Of a stretch of DNA of 64,000 nt, positions 16,613-25,621 are shown in pieces. A program made the translations under genes and the position numbers. The DNA is from Pedobacter sp. KBW06 (lineage in GTDB: Bacteria; Bacteroidota; Bacteroidia; Sphingobacteriales; Sphingobacteriaceae). Within the stretch, counting starts at the first letter, position 1, and every line of letters starts with the position of its first letter. The stretch covers positions 854,983-918,982 of the forward strand of contig NZ_QAJL01000001.1 in assembly GCF_003852525.1 (NCBI RefSeq), given 5' to 3'. The notes under the pieces are model-generated. The model saw only the letters and a list, made by a program, of their open reading frames with translations, was not told where the DNA came from and did not search any database.

Positions 16613-19471
16613 TTATTTATTTAATTTGATTTCAGCCGGCAGTAAGACAAAACGCATATAATTTTGCTTACCGAGGTATTTTTGCGCTGTTTTCTGAAGC
16701 AAAATAACACTCAAACGCTTTAACTGTTCAACGTATTTCAGGACTTTTTCCGGGCTATCATTATGCTGATACTGTGTGCTGAGGTAATTTGTCCAAAATG
16801 AATTAGATTCCATAACCGCCTTCATTGCCACAGTTTCTTCGGCAACAAACTTCTCCAAGTCGTCTGCAAGCACTCCCTGATCCCTAAGTTTATCGATCTC
16901 TTCCCAGGTGGCAGCAATCAGCTTGTCCACATTCTGCGGGGAACAACCAAAATTAACGGTAAATGAGTAGTGTACCTGCGGCGACCTTGTCAGTTCCAGT
17001 CCCACAGAAGGAGAATAAACACCCCCTTCCTGTTCCCTTAACCGGTCAGTCAAACGAAAACCAAGAATACTCTTCAACGCCTCCAGCTGCAGATTGTTCC
17101 GTTCACTAAACTGATAATCACCATGAATGACCAGCTTCACAGTCGCTTTTTCAGCCGCGCCATTGTAAACAGTTCTGCTCAGTTGTCCTTTAGGCATACG
17201 AATTCCCAGATCCTTAGCCGATTCCTTTCTGCCTGTGGCAGGCAATCCACCAAGGTACTTCAACAGCAAAGGACGAACAGCAACAGGATCAAAACTCCCT
17301 GTAAAGATGAAGGTGAAATCTGAAGCATCCATAAAGCGATCCTTATAGATTTCCATCGCCCTAGCCAGATCAATCCTGTCGAGTTTATCCACACCAGGAG
17401 CAGTACGGCGCATATGGTAATTGTTCATAACTGCATTGATCGTATCTGAGAATTCAGATTCCGGTGATTTCGCTCTGTTCAACAGCGAGGCCTTTGCCCT
17501 GCTCATGCTATTGGCAAATACCAGAGTATCCTTTCTTGGCTGCGTAAAATATAGGTAAACCAACTGCAACGCAGTTTCGAGATCCTTACCCGTAGCACCT
17601 CCAGACACTCCTTCCAGCGACTCCCCGATATAAGGAGAAACACTCAGCTGCTTCCCGTTGAGCGTCCTTCTCAGCTGAGCCGGCGTCAGTATTCCTATGC
17701 CACCCGCAGCCACAACACCAGCCGCCGCCGCACCAGACTGATCATCAGCAAACGGATAAAGCGAAGTACCGCCCGGACTGAACGCAGTAAAATTTATTTC
17801 ATCACTCTTGAATTTTGTAGGCTTCAAGATTACTCTAACCCCATTACTAAATTTCAGGTTCGTAATTCCCAGCGCAGGAATCGATTTTTCTGACAAGACC
17901 CTACCCGGTACAGGCACGGAGGTCATTAAAGGTAGCAAGGCAGTATCCTCTTCTTTAAACAATACAGCCTGAGCCTGTTCCAAACTATCAAACCAGGCAT
18001 TCATCAACTGTTCCGTCGGCAGATTCGCCTGCTCACTTGCCGGCGCGGTAACCACTACATCCCTGTTGACATCAGTGATAAAATCCGCTGCCAATTGCTT
18101 TACGGAAGACAGATCAATTTCTGCCAGGAATTTTTTAGTCAGTTCAAATTCTTTTTCAATACCCGGACTAGCCTCACCAATGGTAAAATGGCGCGTATAT
18201 TCCTGTACATATTCGGCCGAGGACTTGTGATCCTTTTCATTCAGCGCGCGCTCCATTCCACTCAGATAATTTTGCTTCGCACGTTCCAGTTCCGCCGCCG
18301 TAAAACCCAGATTGCGAATAGAGAGAATCTCCGTCCAGAAAGTCCGGAATCCCTGCTCCAATTGGCCCGGCCTAACCGACACCGATCCACTGAAACTGTC
18401 CATATTGGCTATAAAAGAGCCAATGCCAGCACCTGCACGCAAATACAACTCCGTATTTTTTTCCGCCACAGCGGCAAAACGTGCGGCAGTCATCTGGTTA
18501 AACAGCCCACGGACTACCAGATCACGGTATCCACCGGTCGTACTCAGATGCTGACGGTAATGTTTAATGGTTACCTCAATCGAAGCCACAGGTATTTCCG
18601 GATCTGCAATTGCTATGTACTGGTTCTTTCCTTTCAGCTCTATCGCATATTCAGGCCTAGGTCTTTGGTTAACCGGATTTTTAAGATCAGCGAACAAGCG
18701 CTCTACCATCAGTTGCACCGCCTTCACATCCACATCCCCTACAACAATCAGAGCCTGTAGATTTGGACGGTACCAGTCCCTATAAAAATCCTTAATAGCC
18801 TGAGGAGGAAAATTTTTGATCACCTGCTCGGTCCCGATAGGATTACGTAGCGCATAGCGTGAACCGTTTACCATCATCGGAAAGATCAGATCAGAGATCC
18901 GCTTTTTAGTCCCTTCTGCCAGCCTTTTCTCTTCCAGCACAACGCCGCGCTCTTTGTCAATCTCGACAGGATCCAGGGTAGCCTCACGGGCCCAGTCCCG
19001 CATCACCTGCAATCCCTTTTCGAGCATCTGTGGATTTTCAATCGGAAAAGGGAGCTGGTATACCGTCTCATCAAAAGACGTATAAGCGTTCAGATCAGCA
19101 CCAAAGCGGACACCGGTCTTTTCCAGAAAATTCACCATAGTTTTACCCGGAAAATTTGTAGTGCCATTAAAGCTCATGTGTTCCAGTAAATGTGCCAGCC
19201 CTTGCTGATTATCATTTTCAAGGATGGATCCCACCTTATTCACCAAGTACATCACAACCTTATTTTTGGGCTCCTTATTCGATCTGATGTAATAGCTGAA
19301 TCCATTAGACAGCTTTCCAATTGTTACCGCCGGGTCTAATGCCAGCTGCTCCTGCATGTTTACAGTCGCTGATACCCGATCCTGCCCAATAACAGGCAGA
19401 GCGCTCATTGTGGAAACAATCAATATCGGAAGCAAATGCTTCCAGCGATATTTTACGTGTATTTTAATCAT
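16613..19471 (-). CDS. M16-family zinc metalloprotease (PqqL/pitrilysin-like), exported
   Basis: This 952-residue protease is a full-length two-lobe M16 protein. A signal peptide (about 1-30, ending LPVIGQ) is followed by the inverted zinc motif HLLEH (His94, Glu97, His98) and the distal glutamate region DKERGVVLEE at about residue 175. The second lobe (about 510-952) is an inactive M16 half. The arrangement matches periplasmic PqqL/FusC-type proteases that cut imported peptides or proteins. Its start overlaps the upstream MutS-like gene by 8 bp, so it is translationally coupled within locus B. With SusCD and an ABC system in the same operon it suggests import and digestion of a polypeptide (inference). 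The actual substrate is unknown. Confidence 0.9.
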   Translation of the reverse strand: MIKIHVKYRWKHLLPILIVSTMSALPVIGQDRVSATVNMQEQLALDPAVTIGKLSNGFSYYIRSNKEPKNKVVMYLVNKVGSILENDNQQGLAHLLEHMSFNGTTNFPGKTMVNFLEKTGVRFGADLNAYTSFDETVYQLPFPIENPQMLEKGLQVMRDWAREATLDPVEIDKERGVVLEEKRLAEGTKKRISDLIFPMMVNGSRYALRNPIGTEQVIKNFPPQAIKDFYRDWYRPNLQALIVVGDVDVKAVQLMVERLFADLKNPVNQRPRPEYAIELKGKNQYIAIADPEIPVASIEVTIKHYRQHLSTTGGYRDLVVRGLFNQMTAARFAAVAEKNTELYLRAGAGIGSFIANMDSFSGSVSVRPGQLEQGFRTFWTEILSIRNLGFTAAELERAKQNYLSGMERALNEKDHKSSAEYVQEYTRHFTIGEASPGIEKEFELTKKFLAEIDLSSVKQLAADFITDVNRDVVVTAPASEQANLPTEQLMNAWFDSLEQAQAVLFKEEDTALLPLMTSVPVPGRVLSEKSIPALGITNLKFSNGVRVILKPTKFKSDEINFTAFSPGGTSLYPFADDQSGAAAAGVVAAGGIGILTPAQLRRTLNGKQLSVSPYIGESLEGVSGGATGKDLETALQLVYLYFTQPRKDTLVFANSMSRAKASLLNRAKSPESEFSDTINAVMNNYHMRRTAPGVDKLDRIDLARAMEIYKDRFMDASDFTFIFTGSFDPVAVRPLLLKYLGGLPATGRKESAKDLGIRMPKGQLSRTVYNGAAEKATVKLVIHGDYQFSERNNLQLEALKSILGFRLTDRLREQEGGVYSPSVGLELTRSPQVHYSFTVNFGCSPQNVDKLIAATWEEIDKLRDQGVLADDLEKFVAEETVAMKAVMESNSFWTNYLSTQYQHNDSPEKVLKYVEQLKRLSVILLQKTAQKYLGKQNYMRFVLLPAEIKLNK

Positions 19472-20810
19472 TATTTATTGGTTTTAATTCGTTGTTCAGC
19501 ATGTTCAATATGCCTTCATTTTCAATGATGATCATCCCCTGACGATCTTCGGTTATGCCCTCTTGTAGCTGATAAGTATAACTGGGAATTGTACCAACCA
19601 TTTTTGTTGGTAAAAAAACAAACCTGGTTGTCCCGCTGCATTGCTTTAATGCCTCGCCCACTTCAATAATGTGTGTTGAGATAATAAAAAAACAATTCTG
19701 GTAATTAGCAAAAGCCTCTGTCACCTGCAAAGTCGCATCGTAGGCATCTTTGACATTAGTCCCTTTGAAAAGCTCATCAAAAATGACATAAAGGTCCTTA
19801 CCTGAACTCACCCCCTGGGCTACTGTTTTTACGCGCAATACCTCCGCATAGAAATGACTCAGCCCCTGGGAGAGGCTGTCCGGAACATTTATCGAGGAAT
19901 ATATCCCATCCTTAACTGAAAAGACCATTTCCTCGGCATCAATGGGAAAGCCCATATGCGCCAAATATACCGAAGTGCCAAAAGCCTTCATCAATGTAGA
20001 TTTACCCGCCATATTCGCACCGGTCAGAAACATAACATTATTGCCCGAGTAAAACGAAACAGGGTTCCCTATCGCATGCTCCACCTGCAAGTGCTTCAAC
20101 TGCGAGGCACGCATAAAATTCTTCTCTTTTGTTAAAGCTCGTGGATAACAAAGCCCTCTTGATCTGGCCACAGCCGAAACCGCAATACATACATCTAAAT
20201 GATAAATGAGCTGCAGCAGCGTGCTCAGGCTTGCATGTAACTGATGTCGGAGCAGGTAATCCAAACGGATCGCCCTGAACAGAGATAGCCTGCGTGTATT
20301 CCGGGTGTTTAACCCGGCAGCGCTTAAATCCTTCAACAGGTTTTCGACCCGATGGAACTCTTCTGAATAAGCATCACCTGCAACAGGCCTGGTCATCCGA
20401 GTAATCAGCACCATACAGCTCTCTATCACAGACTGTGTAGCTTTTATTCCGCTAAGCAGGTCCGGGTAAGCTTCATCCCGCACACTTTCACTCAAAACAT
20501 ATTTCCTGGCAACTGCAAATCCACTCAACAGAAGATTCCCTTTATTTTTGTTATGCAGGTAGCCTTCCATTATAGATAACAATTGCTGGTCAAACGGCAA
20601 AGACAGTGACTGTTCTCCAAAATACTGAAAGATAGCCGTCCGCTCGTTGATCGCCACCGGACAGGTTAGCGGATGCTGAAACATGGAAGACAGCATATTT
20701 CCTGCCCCCATGGTCTGAACCTTGTTAAATAGACTGAATATTGATCCTGGTTTATATTTACCCAAGATATTCAGATCTTCCAGTGTTTGTTTGTCGGCAT
20801 AAAAGCTCAT
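19464..20810 (-). CDS. MutS-like ATPase lacking mismatch-recognition domain (second of pair)
   Basis: This 448-residue protein matches the core/lever and ATPase domains of MutS. Helical segments cover about 1-240. The ATPase has Walker A TGANMAGKST (263-272), the SHFYAEVLRVK signature (about 314-324), Walker B VIFDELFKGTN (about 333-343) and the STHIIE switch (about 370). It has no mismatch-binding domain I with the Phe-x-Glu wedge and no connector domain, so repair is unlikely. Its start overlaps the previous gene by ATGA and its end overlaps the M16 protease by 8 bp, so all three are translationally coupled. It is a diverged paralog of its upstream neighbour, and a heterodimer is plausible. 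Function in this context is unknown. Confidence 0.85.
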   Translation of the reverse strand: MSFYADKQTLEDLNILGKYKPGSIFSLFNKVQTMGAGNMLSSMFQHPLTCPVAINERTAIFQYFGEQSLSLPFDQQLLSIMEGYLHNKNKGNLLLSGFAVARKYVLSESVRDEAYPDLLSGIKATQSVIESCMVLITRMTRPVAGDAYSEEFHRVENLLKDLSAAGLNTRNTRRLSLFRAIRLDYLLRHQLHASLSTLLQLIYHLDVCIAVSAVARSRGLCYPRALTKEKNFMRASQLKHLQVEHAIGNPVSFYSGNNVMFLTGANMAGKSTLMKAFGTSVYLAHMGFPIDAEEMVFSVKDGIYSSINVPDSLSQGLSHFYAEVLRVKTVAQGVSSGKDLYVIFDELFKGTNVKDAYDATLQVTEAFANYQNCFFIISTHIIEVGEALKQCSGTTRFVFLPTKMVGTIPSYTYQLQEGITEDRQGMIIIENEGILNMLNNELKPINND

Positions 20811-22135
20811 AATTTTCCCCTTTCTAAAATTTCAAGAATCCCCTCATTACGAATGATCACCATTCCGTGCCGGTCATCGGTAATGCCATTTTTAAGCTGG
20901 TAAGTGTATACAGGCTTATTTCCGTTCATGGATGTGGGCAAGTAACAAAACCGAATGTTTCGATATTTCGCCTTCAGCACAGCCCCGGCTTCAATAATAT
21001 GCGTTGAGATCACAAACACAGAGTCGTGTTTGGCCGCAAAGGCCCCGGTAATGGCAATTGTAGCCTCGCAAGCATCTTTCACATTGGTACCTCGGAACAA
21101 CTCATCTATCATGACAAACAGTTTCCTGGATTGCTGAAGTGTCCGGGCAATTTTTTTAACCCGTAGCACCTCAGCATAAAAATGACTGGCACCTGCATTC
21201 AGGTTATCCGAAAGATTAATAGTTGTCAGCATGCCATCGAAGACGGAAAACTCCATCTTTGAGGCCGCTACCGGAAACCCCATATGCGCCAGGTAGACTG
21301 CGACGCCCAAAGATTTCATAAAAGTAGACTTCCCGGCCATGTTCGCCCCTGTCAGAAAAATTACATTGCCATTCTTGTCAATAGCAATCGAATTGCAAAC
21401 CGGCGTTTTCACATGAGGATGATAGACACCCTCCAGCAGAAGGGACGGCTGATCTCCTACTGAGACCACCGGAAACACAAAACCACGCCTCACCGCGACT
21501 TTAGCTACTGTGATAAAAACATCGATGTGATATATATGGTCCAGGAGTTTTCTCACCTGTTGCTGGTTACGAAAGCGCAAAACTACATCCAGCTCAGAAA
21601 GCTGCTCATAGGACAACCTATATTTTTCAGTATGGGGAAGTCTCACAAAAGCCTCACTGTCCAGCAGTGCCACAATATCCTGGTAATGATCTGAAAAAGC
21701 ATTATAGTTCAGCCCTTGCAGCAGAACTACAAATCTCCTCATGGCATCCACCATGCTAATGATCGATTTCACCCCAATACTGATCATTCTGTAATTGGGA
21801 TCCTCAACGATCATGGCATTAAACTTCCTGGCCAGATTATCATCTTCCCGCGCTATCCTGGAACGCTCATCCCGATTATTCAGGTAATCCTCAGTCTCAG
21901 CAAAATTTTCGTTTTGAAAGGGAAACCTCAGATCAATAGCAGCGAAAAACTGAATGATATCCAAACGCCTTTGAATACCATCAGCGGCCGAGAGCGGACA
22001 GCGGAACATTCCCTCAAGAATTCCTGCTCCACCTAAAGTGGAAGTATGGTTAAACATTTCATACACCGAAGAGTTGCCTGCTTTACCAAAAACATTCAGG
22101 TCGTCAAGAGTTTGCTGGTCTGTTATAAATTGCAT
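20807..22135 (-). CDS. MutS-like ATPase lacking mismatch-recognition domain (first of pair)
   Basis: This 442-residue paralog of the next gene has the same layout. A helical N-terminal half opens with a DQQTLDDLNVFGK motif shared with its partner. The ATPase carries TGANMAGKST, SHFYAEVLRVKK, MIDELFRGTNVKDA and STHIIEAG. The C-terminal tail ITDDRHGMVIIRNEGILEIL is also shared. I set the start at the ATG complementing 22133-22135 because AAGG lies 5 bp before it; a GTG two codons upstream is possible. It follows the GldF-GldG fusion by 7 bp and overlaps the next MutS-like gene by 4 bp. No nuclease, Smr or mismatch-binding domain is present. It is probably an ATP-driven dimer whose partner is not DNA mismatch, but this is inference. 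Confidence 0.85.
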   Translation of the reverse strand: MQFITDQQTLDDLNVFGKAGNSSVYEMFNHTSTLGGAGILEGMFRCPLSAADGIQRRLDIIQFFAAIDLRFPFQNENFAETEDYLNNRDERSRIAREDDNLARKFNAMIVEDPNYRMISIGVKSIISMVDAMRRFVVLLQGLNYNAFSDHYQDIVALLDSEAFVRLPHTEKYRLSYEQLSELDVVLRFRNQQQVRKLLDHIYHIDVFITVAKVAVRRGFVFPVVSVGDQPSLLLEGVYHPHVKTPVCNSIAIDKNGNVIFLTGANMAGKSTFMKSLGVAVYLAHMGFPVAASKMEFSVFDGMLTTINLSDNLNAGASHFYAEVLRVKKIARTLQQSRKLFVMIDELFRGTNVKDACEATIAITGAFAAKHDSVFVISTHIIEAGAVLKAKYRNIRFCYLPTSMNGNKPVYTYQLKNGITDDRHGMVIIRNEGILEILERGKL

Positions 22136-22142
22136 TTTCACC

Positions 22143-24602
22143 TTATTTTCTTTTACGTCTGATCAAAAATATCATCCCGGACAGGATCAGAATGCCCGGG
22201 AATATCCCCATATAAATAATCTTGATGATCTTCAGCTGAGCCACGCTGAGGAACAATTTCTTATCCACCATCGGCGGATGGGTGGCATCGACCGGAAACT
22301 CTCCGTTCACAAACCAGCTGAAAAGCCCGATCCCGAAGTTTTGATTTGACTGAGGCCCGTAAGCACCATCGTACAGCCCCCTGTTGCTTAGAAAATCTGC
22401 GTCGCCAGCCACCACGATACGCTGCTCCCTACCCTGAACTTTTCTGGTAAGTGAAACTACTGTAGGGAAACTCCCTTTAAGGTCACCTTCCTTTGCTGAA
22501 TAAACCACAGCGCCAGAATCAGACACCAGCTTACCTTTTTTTATCCAGCTTAGCGCTGCATCACTCACCAGCATAGGTTTTATGATAAAACCACTGGTAT
22601 CACTATAGCTTAATCCGGTAGCTCCCATCATCGCCACAGGTACCTGGTCAGTATAGGCAGACAAGAAAAACCTTGATTTGTCGGCAGCTTCAGAGCTGAG
22701 CTGAGCTTTAATGAGTTCATAAGGATTTGTACTTCCCTGTTCAGGCATCATCAAGCCACTCCGGCCATTACCTTTGTTCGGATCTATCCTGCTCAATGTA
22801 CCACCCCCGTTGGGTCCACTTTTAATGGTCTGATTGCCGCCAGTCTGGATAGAAGGCAGAGGAACATTCATCCCGGAAAGGTTATCATTCTGAACCAACT
22901 GGTGATCCATCAACTGAACACCAATGGTCTTTAATAACGGGTTGAGCACACCCTGCTTACCAGGTTCACCGCATACCAGTAAATTACCTCCCTGGTTAAT
23001 GTATTCCCTGATTTTTGATGTAGCGTTTGCGGAAAACTCCGATTTCGGATCGGCAATAATCAGGGCGGTCAGGCCTTCAGGTATCTGCTGATCATTCAGT
23101 GAAATACTCTCACTATCAAAACCTTGGTTCATCAGGGAATTTCGAAGGTGCAATCCGTTGGTCAAAGCACCATAATCCCTGTCACCCCTTGGATTTCGAT
23201 TACGTTCCAGTTCCCCTGTGACAAAGGCAATTTTGGGAAGAGGAGCTATCAGTCTTTTTAATGCGGCGACAACCTCAGTCTCGGTAGGGAAAATAGCTAT
23301 GTCATCGTAAACTCTTAGAAAAGTAGTTCTCCCCTGGTATTTCAATACACTCACAAAACTATTCTGCTCGGCACTAAGGTCTATGATCTTTCTTATTTGT
23401 TCAGGACTCATACAATCCTTTAAATCCATATTAAATGTCTTCGCCGCATTTTCCGCGATTTCCTTCAGCGTTTTCCCGGGATTTGAAGCCTCAAGGTTAT
23501 GGTCCTGTCCGGGGTAATCGTAATAATACACATACTTCAATGTGATGTTGTGGTTTGCCCTGAGATAAGGCTCCCATCTGTCCAGGTCCCGGTTGCGCTG
23601 ACTTGGCAAACCGCCCCAAACAAATCTGTCCAGTATATTTATATAAGTCGTAATTTCCAGCGGGTGATCCCCCAGTTGGTTGATATATTTTTTTACGTTA
23701 GGATGCAGGGTGAATAATTTGACCTGCGTGCCATCATAGGAAATGATAAACCTGGGCATTGAGCTCAGGTACCCGATCATCAGTGTCAGCAAAAATGTGA
23801 ACACGTATTTAGAAAGAATAAACATAGCAGACCTCGATTGTCTGTCTCCCTGCATCTTAATATAACTGAAAGTCAGGAACATCACGATAATAGCAAGAAA
23901 ATACACCACATCCTTACTACTGATATACCCCGTAAACATATGCTCCGCCCTTGAGGCTATAGACAAAAAATAAGTCAGGCTTCTGACAAAGTCATAATCC
24001 TGCCAGACTGAACCAATGTAGTTCAAAATGGCAAATACAACCAGGGTACATAATGCCGCAACAACCTGATAAGAGGTAAGACAAGACATGAACAGCCCAA
24101 TTGCCGCATAAGTACAAAATATCAGGAACACCCCCAGCATCCCACATAACATCGTACTCAGGCTAGCCTGCTCAATCACAGAGGCTCCGATCAAAACATA
24201 GGTTGCCAGAACAAGTACAAGCAGGAAATTATAGGCCATCATGGCCAAAAACTTACCCATTATAATCTCCCTGATCTTAATCGGTGAGGAAAACAACAGT
24301 TTTATGGTACCACTACTGATCTCCCTGCTGATTAGTCCCATAGTCAGTAATGGCAGGTAGAGGTAAACTTTTTTAGCAACATCACCAAACAGACCGGTTC
24401 TCCCAAATATTTTCATCGTTAAATACCCAACCCCATCGGCATAACCACCCCCAAGATTCTGGAGTGTGAGGTTATCTTCCAGTAGCGAGGCAAATGCCAA
24501 GCCACTCTGAAATATAAAAATCGTCGTCAGGAACCAGGCTATGGGTGAATAAAATAGCGTCCGCAGCTCAGCGCCAGCTATTTTCAAAGAAGTAGTCATC
24601 AT
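22143..24602 (-). CDS. ABC-2 permease fused to GldG-like auxiliary domain (locus B)
   Basis: This 819-residue protein fuses what are two proteins in the gliding system. The N-terminal about 245 residues are a GldF-like ABC-2 permease with six hydrophobic helices (including SREISSGTIKLLFSSPIKIREI). A further transmembrane helix sits at about 262-282. The large extracytoplasmic GldG-like domain (about 285-785, with VVAGDADFLSNRGL near its end) is closed by a last helix at about 792-813 and a basic RRKRK tail. It follows its ATPase by 2 bp. In Flavobacterium, GldA/GldF/GldG form an ABC transporter needed for gliding and secretion. Here the linkage to SusCD and M16 suggests a separate transport or envelope role. 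Substrate is unknown. Confidence 0.85.
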   Translation of the reverse strand: MMTTSLKIAGAELRTLFYSPIAWFLTTIFIFQSGLAFASLLEDNLTLQNLGGGYADGVGYLTMKIFGRTGLFGDVAKKVYLYLPLLTMGLISREISSGTIKLLFSSPIKIREIIMGKFLAMMAYNFLLVLVLATYVLIGASVIEQASLSTMLCGMLGVFLIFCTYAAIGLFMSCLTSYQVVAALCTLVVFAILNYIGSVWQDYDFVRSLTYFLSIASRAEHMFTGYISSKDVVYFLAIIVMFLTFSYIKMQGDRQSRSAMFILSKYVFTFLLTLMIGYLSSMPRFIISYDGTQVKLFTLHPNVKKYINQLGDHPLEITTYINILDRFVWGGLPSQRNRDLDRWEPYLRANHNITLKYVYYYDYPGQDHNLEASNPGKTLKEIAENAAKTFNMDLKDCMSPEQIRKIIDLSAEQNSFVSVLKYQGRTTFLRVYDDIAIFPTETEVVAALKRLIAPLPKIAFVTGELERNRNPRGDRDYGALTNGLHLRNSLMNQGFDSESISLNDQQIPEGLTALIIADPKSEFSANATSKIREYINQGGNLLVCGEPGKQGVLNPLLKTIGVQLMDHQLVQNDNLSGMNVPLPSIQTGGNQTIKSGPNGGGTLSRIDPNKGNGRSGLMMPEQGSTNPYELIKAQLSSEAADKSRFFLSAYTDQVPVAMMGATGLSYSDTSGFIIKPMLVSDAALSWIKKGKLVSDSGAVVYSAKEGDLKGSFPTVVSLTRKVQGREQRIVVAGDADFLSNRGLYDGAYGPQSNQNFGIGLFSWFVNGEFPVDATHPPMVDKKLFLSVAQLKIIKIIYMGIFPGILILSGMIFLIRRKRK

Positions 24603-24604
24603 AT

Positions 24605-25546
24605 TTAGAAAAGGTTTTTATTTTTGGATTTACTGGACAGTTGTGCGAAAATTTCATCTACAGAACTTTTGTCCACGGTTATTTCTTTAAGTAGCCAGTT
24701 ATTTTTCACGCTGAGCTCTATAAGCTTTCCACTGATTTCCTGATCGCTGCTAAAATGCAGGCGAATCTGGCGTTCGCTCAACTGATCGAAACCGGTGATA
24801 CCAGGAATGTTCAAAAACACTTCCGGCGCAGGAGCATTGTCCATGATCATTCGTAAGCTCTTTGGTTCCAGGTAGCCATTAAAAGCATCCATCGTATCAG
24901 CAAAAACGATCCTACCTCCTTCGATCATTGTGATTTCATTGCAGAGCAGCTGAATTTCGGAAAGCACGTGCGAGGATAGAATGACCGCCCTGTCTTCAGC
25001 TATTTCTCTGATGAGTGACCTGACCTCAACAATCTGATTGGGATCGAGCCCGTTAGTAGGCTCATCGAGTACCACCAGTTTTGGCCGGTGAATGATTGCC
25101 TGAGCGATTCCCACCCGCTGACGGTAGCCACCGGAGAGATTTTTGATCAGCCTGGTGCCGAAATGGGTAATGCCACAACTCTCCTTGGCCTCTGCTACCG
25201 CATCAGCGATACCTGACTTTGGTATCAACCGAAGCCCAGCACAATACTTCAGGTATTCATCTACCGTAAAGTCCAGGTACAGCGGAGGATTCTGTGGAAG
25301 AAAGCCTATTCTTTTTTTTGCTTCCTCGGGCTCCATTCTGATATCTAAGCCGTCAATCATAACCAAGCCCTGGGTATGATTCAATACCCCGCACATGATG
25401 TTCATGGTTGTAGACTTACCCGCACCGTTTGATCCCAGCAGACCAGTTATTCCGGTCTGGGCGATCTCCAGATTGATATCGCGAATGGCCCACGAATTGT
25501 TATACTTATGAGATAAACCTTCAATTTTTAAAATTTGATTCTGCAT
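24605..25546 (-). CDS. ABC transporter ATP-binding protein, GldA-like (locus B)
   Basis: This 313-residue ATPase has Walker A GSNGAGKST (about 43-51), the signature LSGGYRQR (about 138-145) and Walker B LVVLDEPTNGLDPNQ (about 158-172). A C-terminal regulatory extension (about 225-313) is typical of the GldA/CcmA/DrrA group. I chose the ATG complementing 25544-25546; the only in-frame upstream start is a TTG adding seven polar residues. It has the same length as the locus D ATPase, and both carry QNPP/QNAPLY...DFTVDEYLKYC-like Q-loop surroundings, so the two are paralogs. It is followed by its permease fusion. A hairpin in the gap after susD may set its expression apart from SusCD. Confidence 0.92.
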   Translation of the reverse strand: MQNQILKIEGLSHKYNNSWAIRDINLEIAQTGITGLLGSNGAGKSTTMNIMCGVLNHTQGLVMIDGLDIRMEPEEAKKRIGFLPQNPPLYLDFTVDEYLKYCAGLRLIPKSGIADAVAEAKESCGITHFGTRLIKNLSGGYRQRVGIAQAIIHRPKLVVLDEPTNGLDPNQIVEVRSLIREIAEDRAVILSSHVLSEIQLLCNEITMIEGGRIVFADTMDAFNGYLEPKSLRMIMDNAPAPEVFLNIPGITGFDQLSERQIRLHFSSDQEISGKLIELSVKNNWLLKEITVDKSSVDEIFAQLSSKSKNKNLF

Positions 25547-25573
25547 TTTTGTTCGATTTTTAGACAAGCCGTC

Positions 25574-25596
25574 CTACCCCGCATTCCTGCGGGTAG
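25574..25596. other. Stem-loop between susD and the ABC genes of locus B
   Basis: CTACCCCGCA (25574-25583) pairs with TGCGGGTAG (25588-25596) with one bulged C and a TTCC loop. It is GC-rich and fills the gap between susD and the ABC ATPase. There is no T-run on the minus strand, so it may stabilise the susCD mRNA end or reduce read-through. Locus D has a stem-loop in the same place. Confidence 0.6.
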
Positions 25597-25621
25597 ATTA
25601 ACTTCTATTTTTGTTTCTGAT

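Noticed and set aside
18095..18760. Plus-strand open frame of 221 codons
   Set aside because: It is antisense to the M16 protease gene, with no domain or signal and no promoter; a shadow of strong coding bias.
19464..22135. MutS mismatch-repair genes
   Set aside because: The proteins are about half the length of MutS and lack the mismatch-binding and connector domains; the operon context is transport and proteolysis.
22143..25546. Gliding-motility gldA/gldF/gldG genes
   Set aside because: Although similar in fold, the GldF-GldG fusion, the second copy in locus D and the linkage to SusCD and FecR point to a different system; no other gld or spr gene is present.
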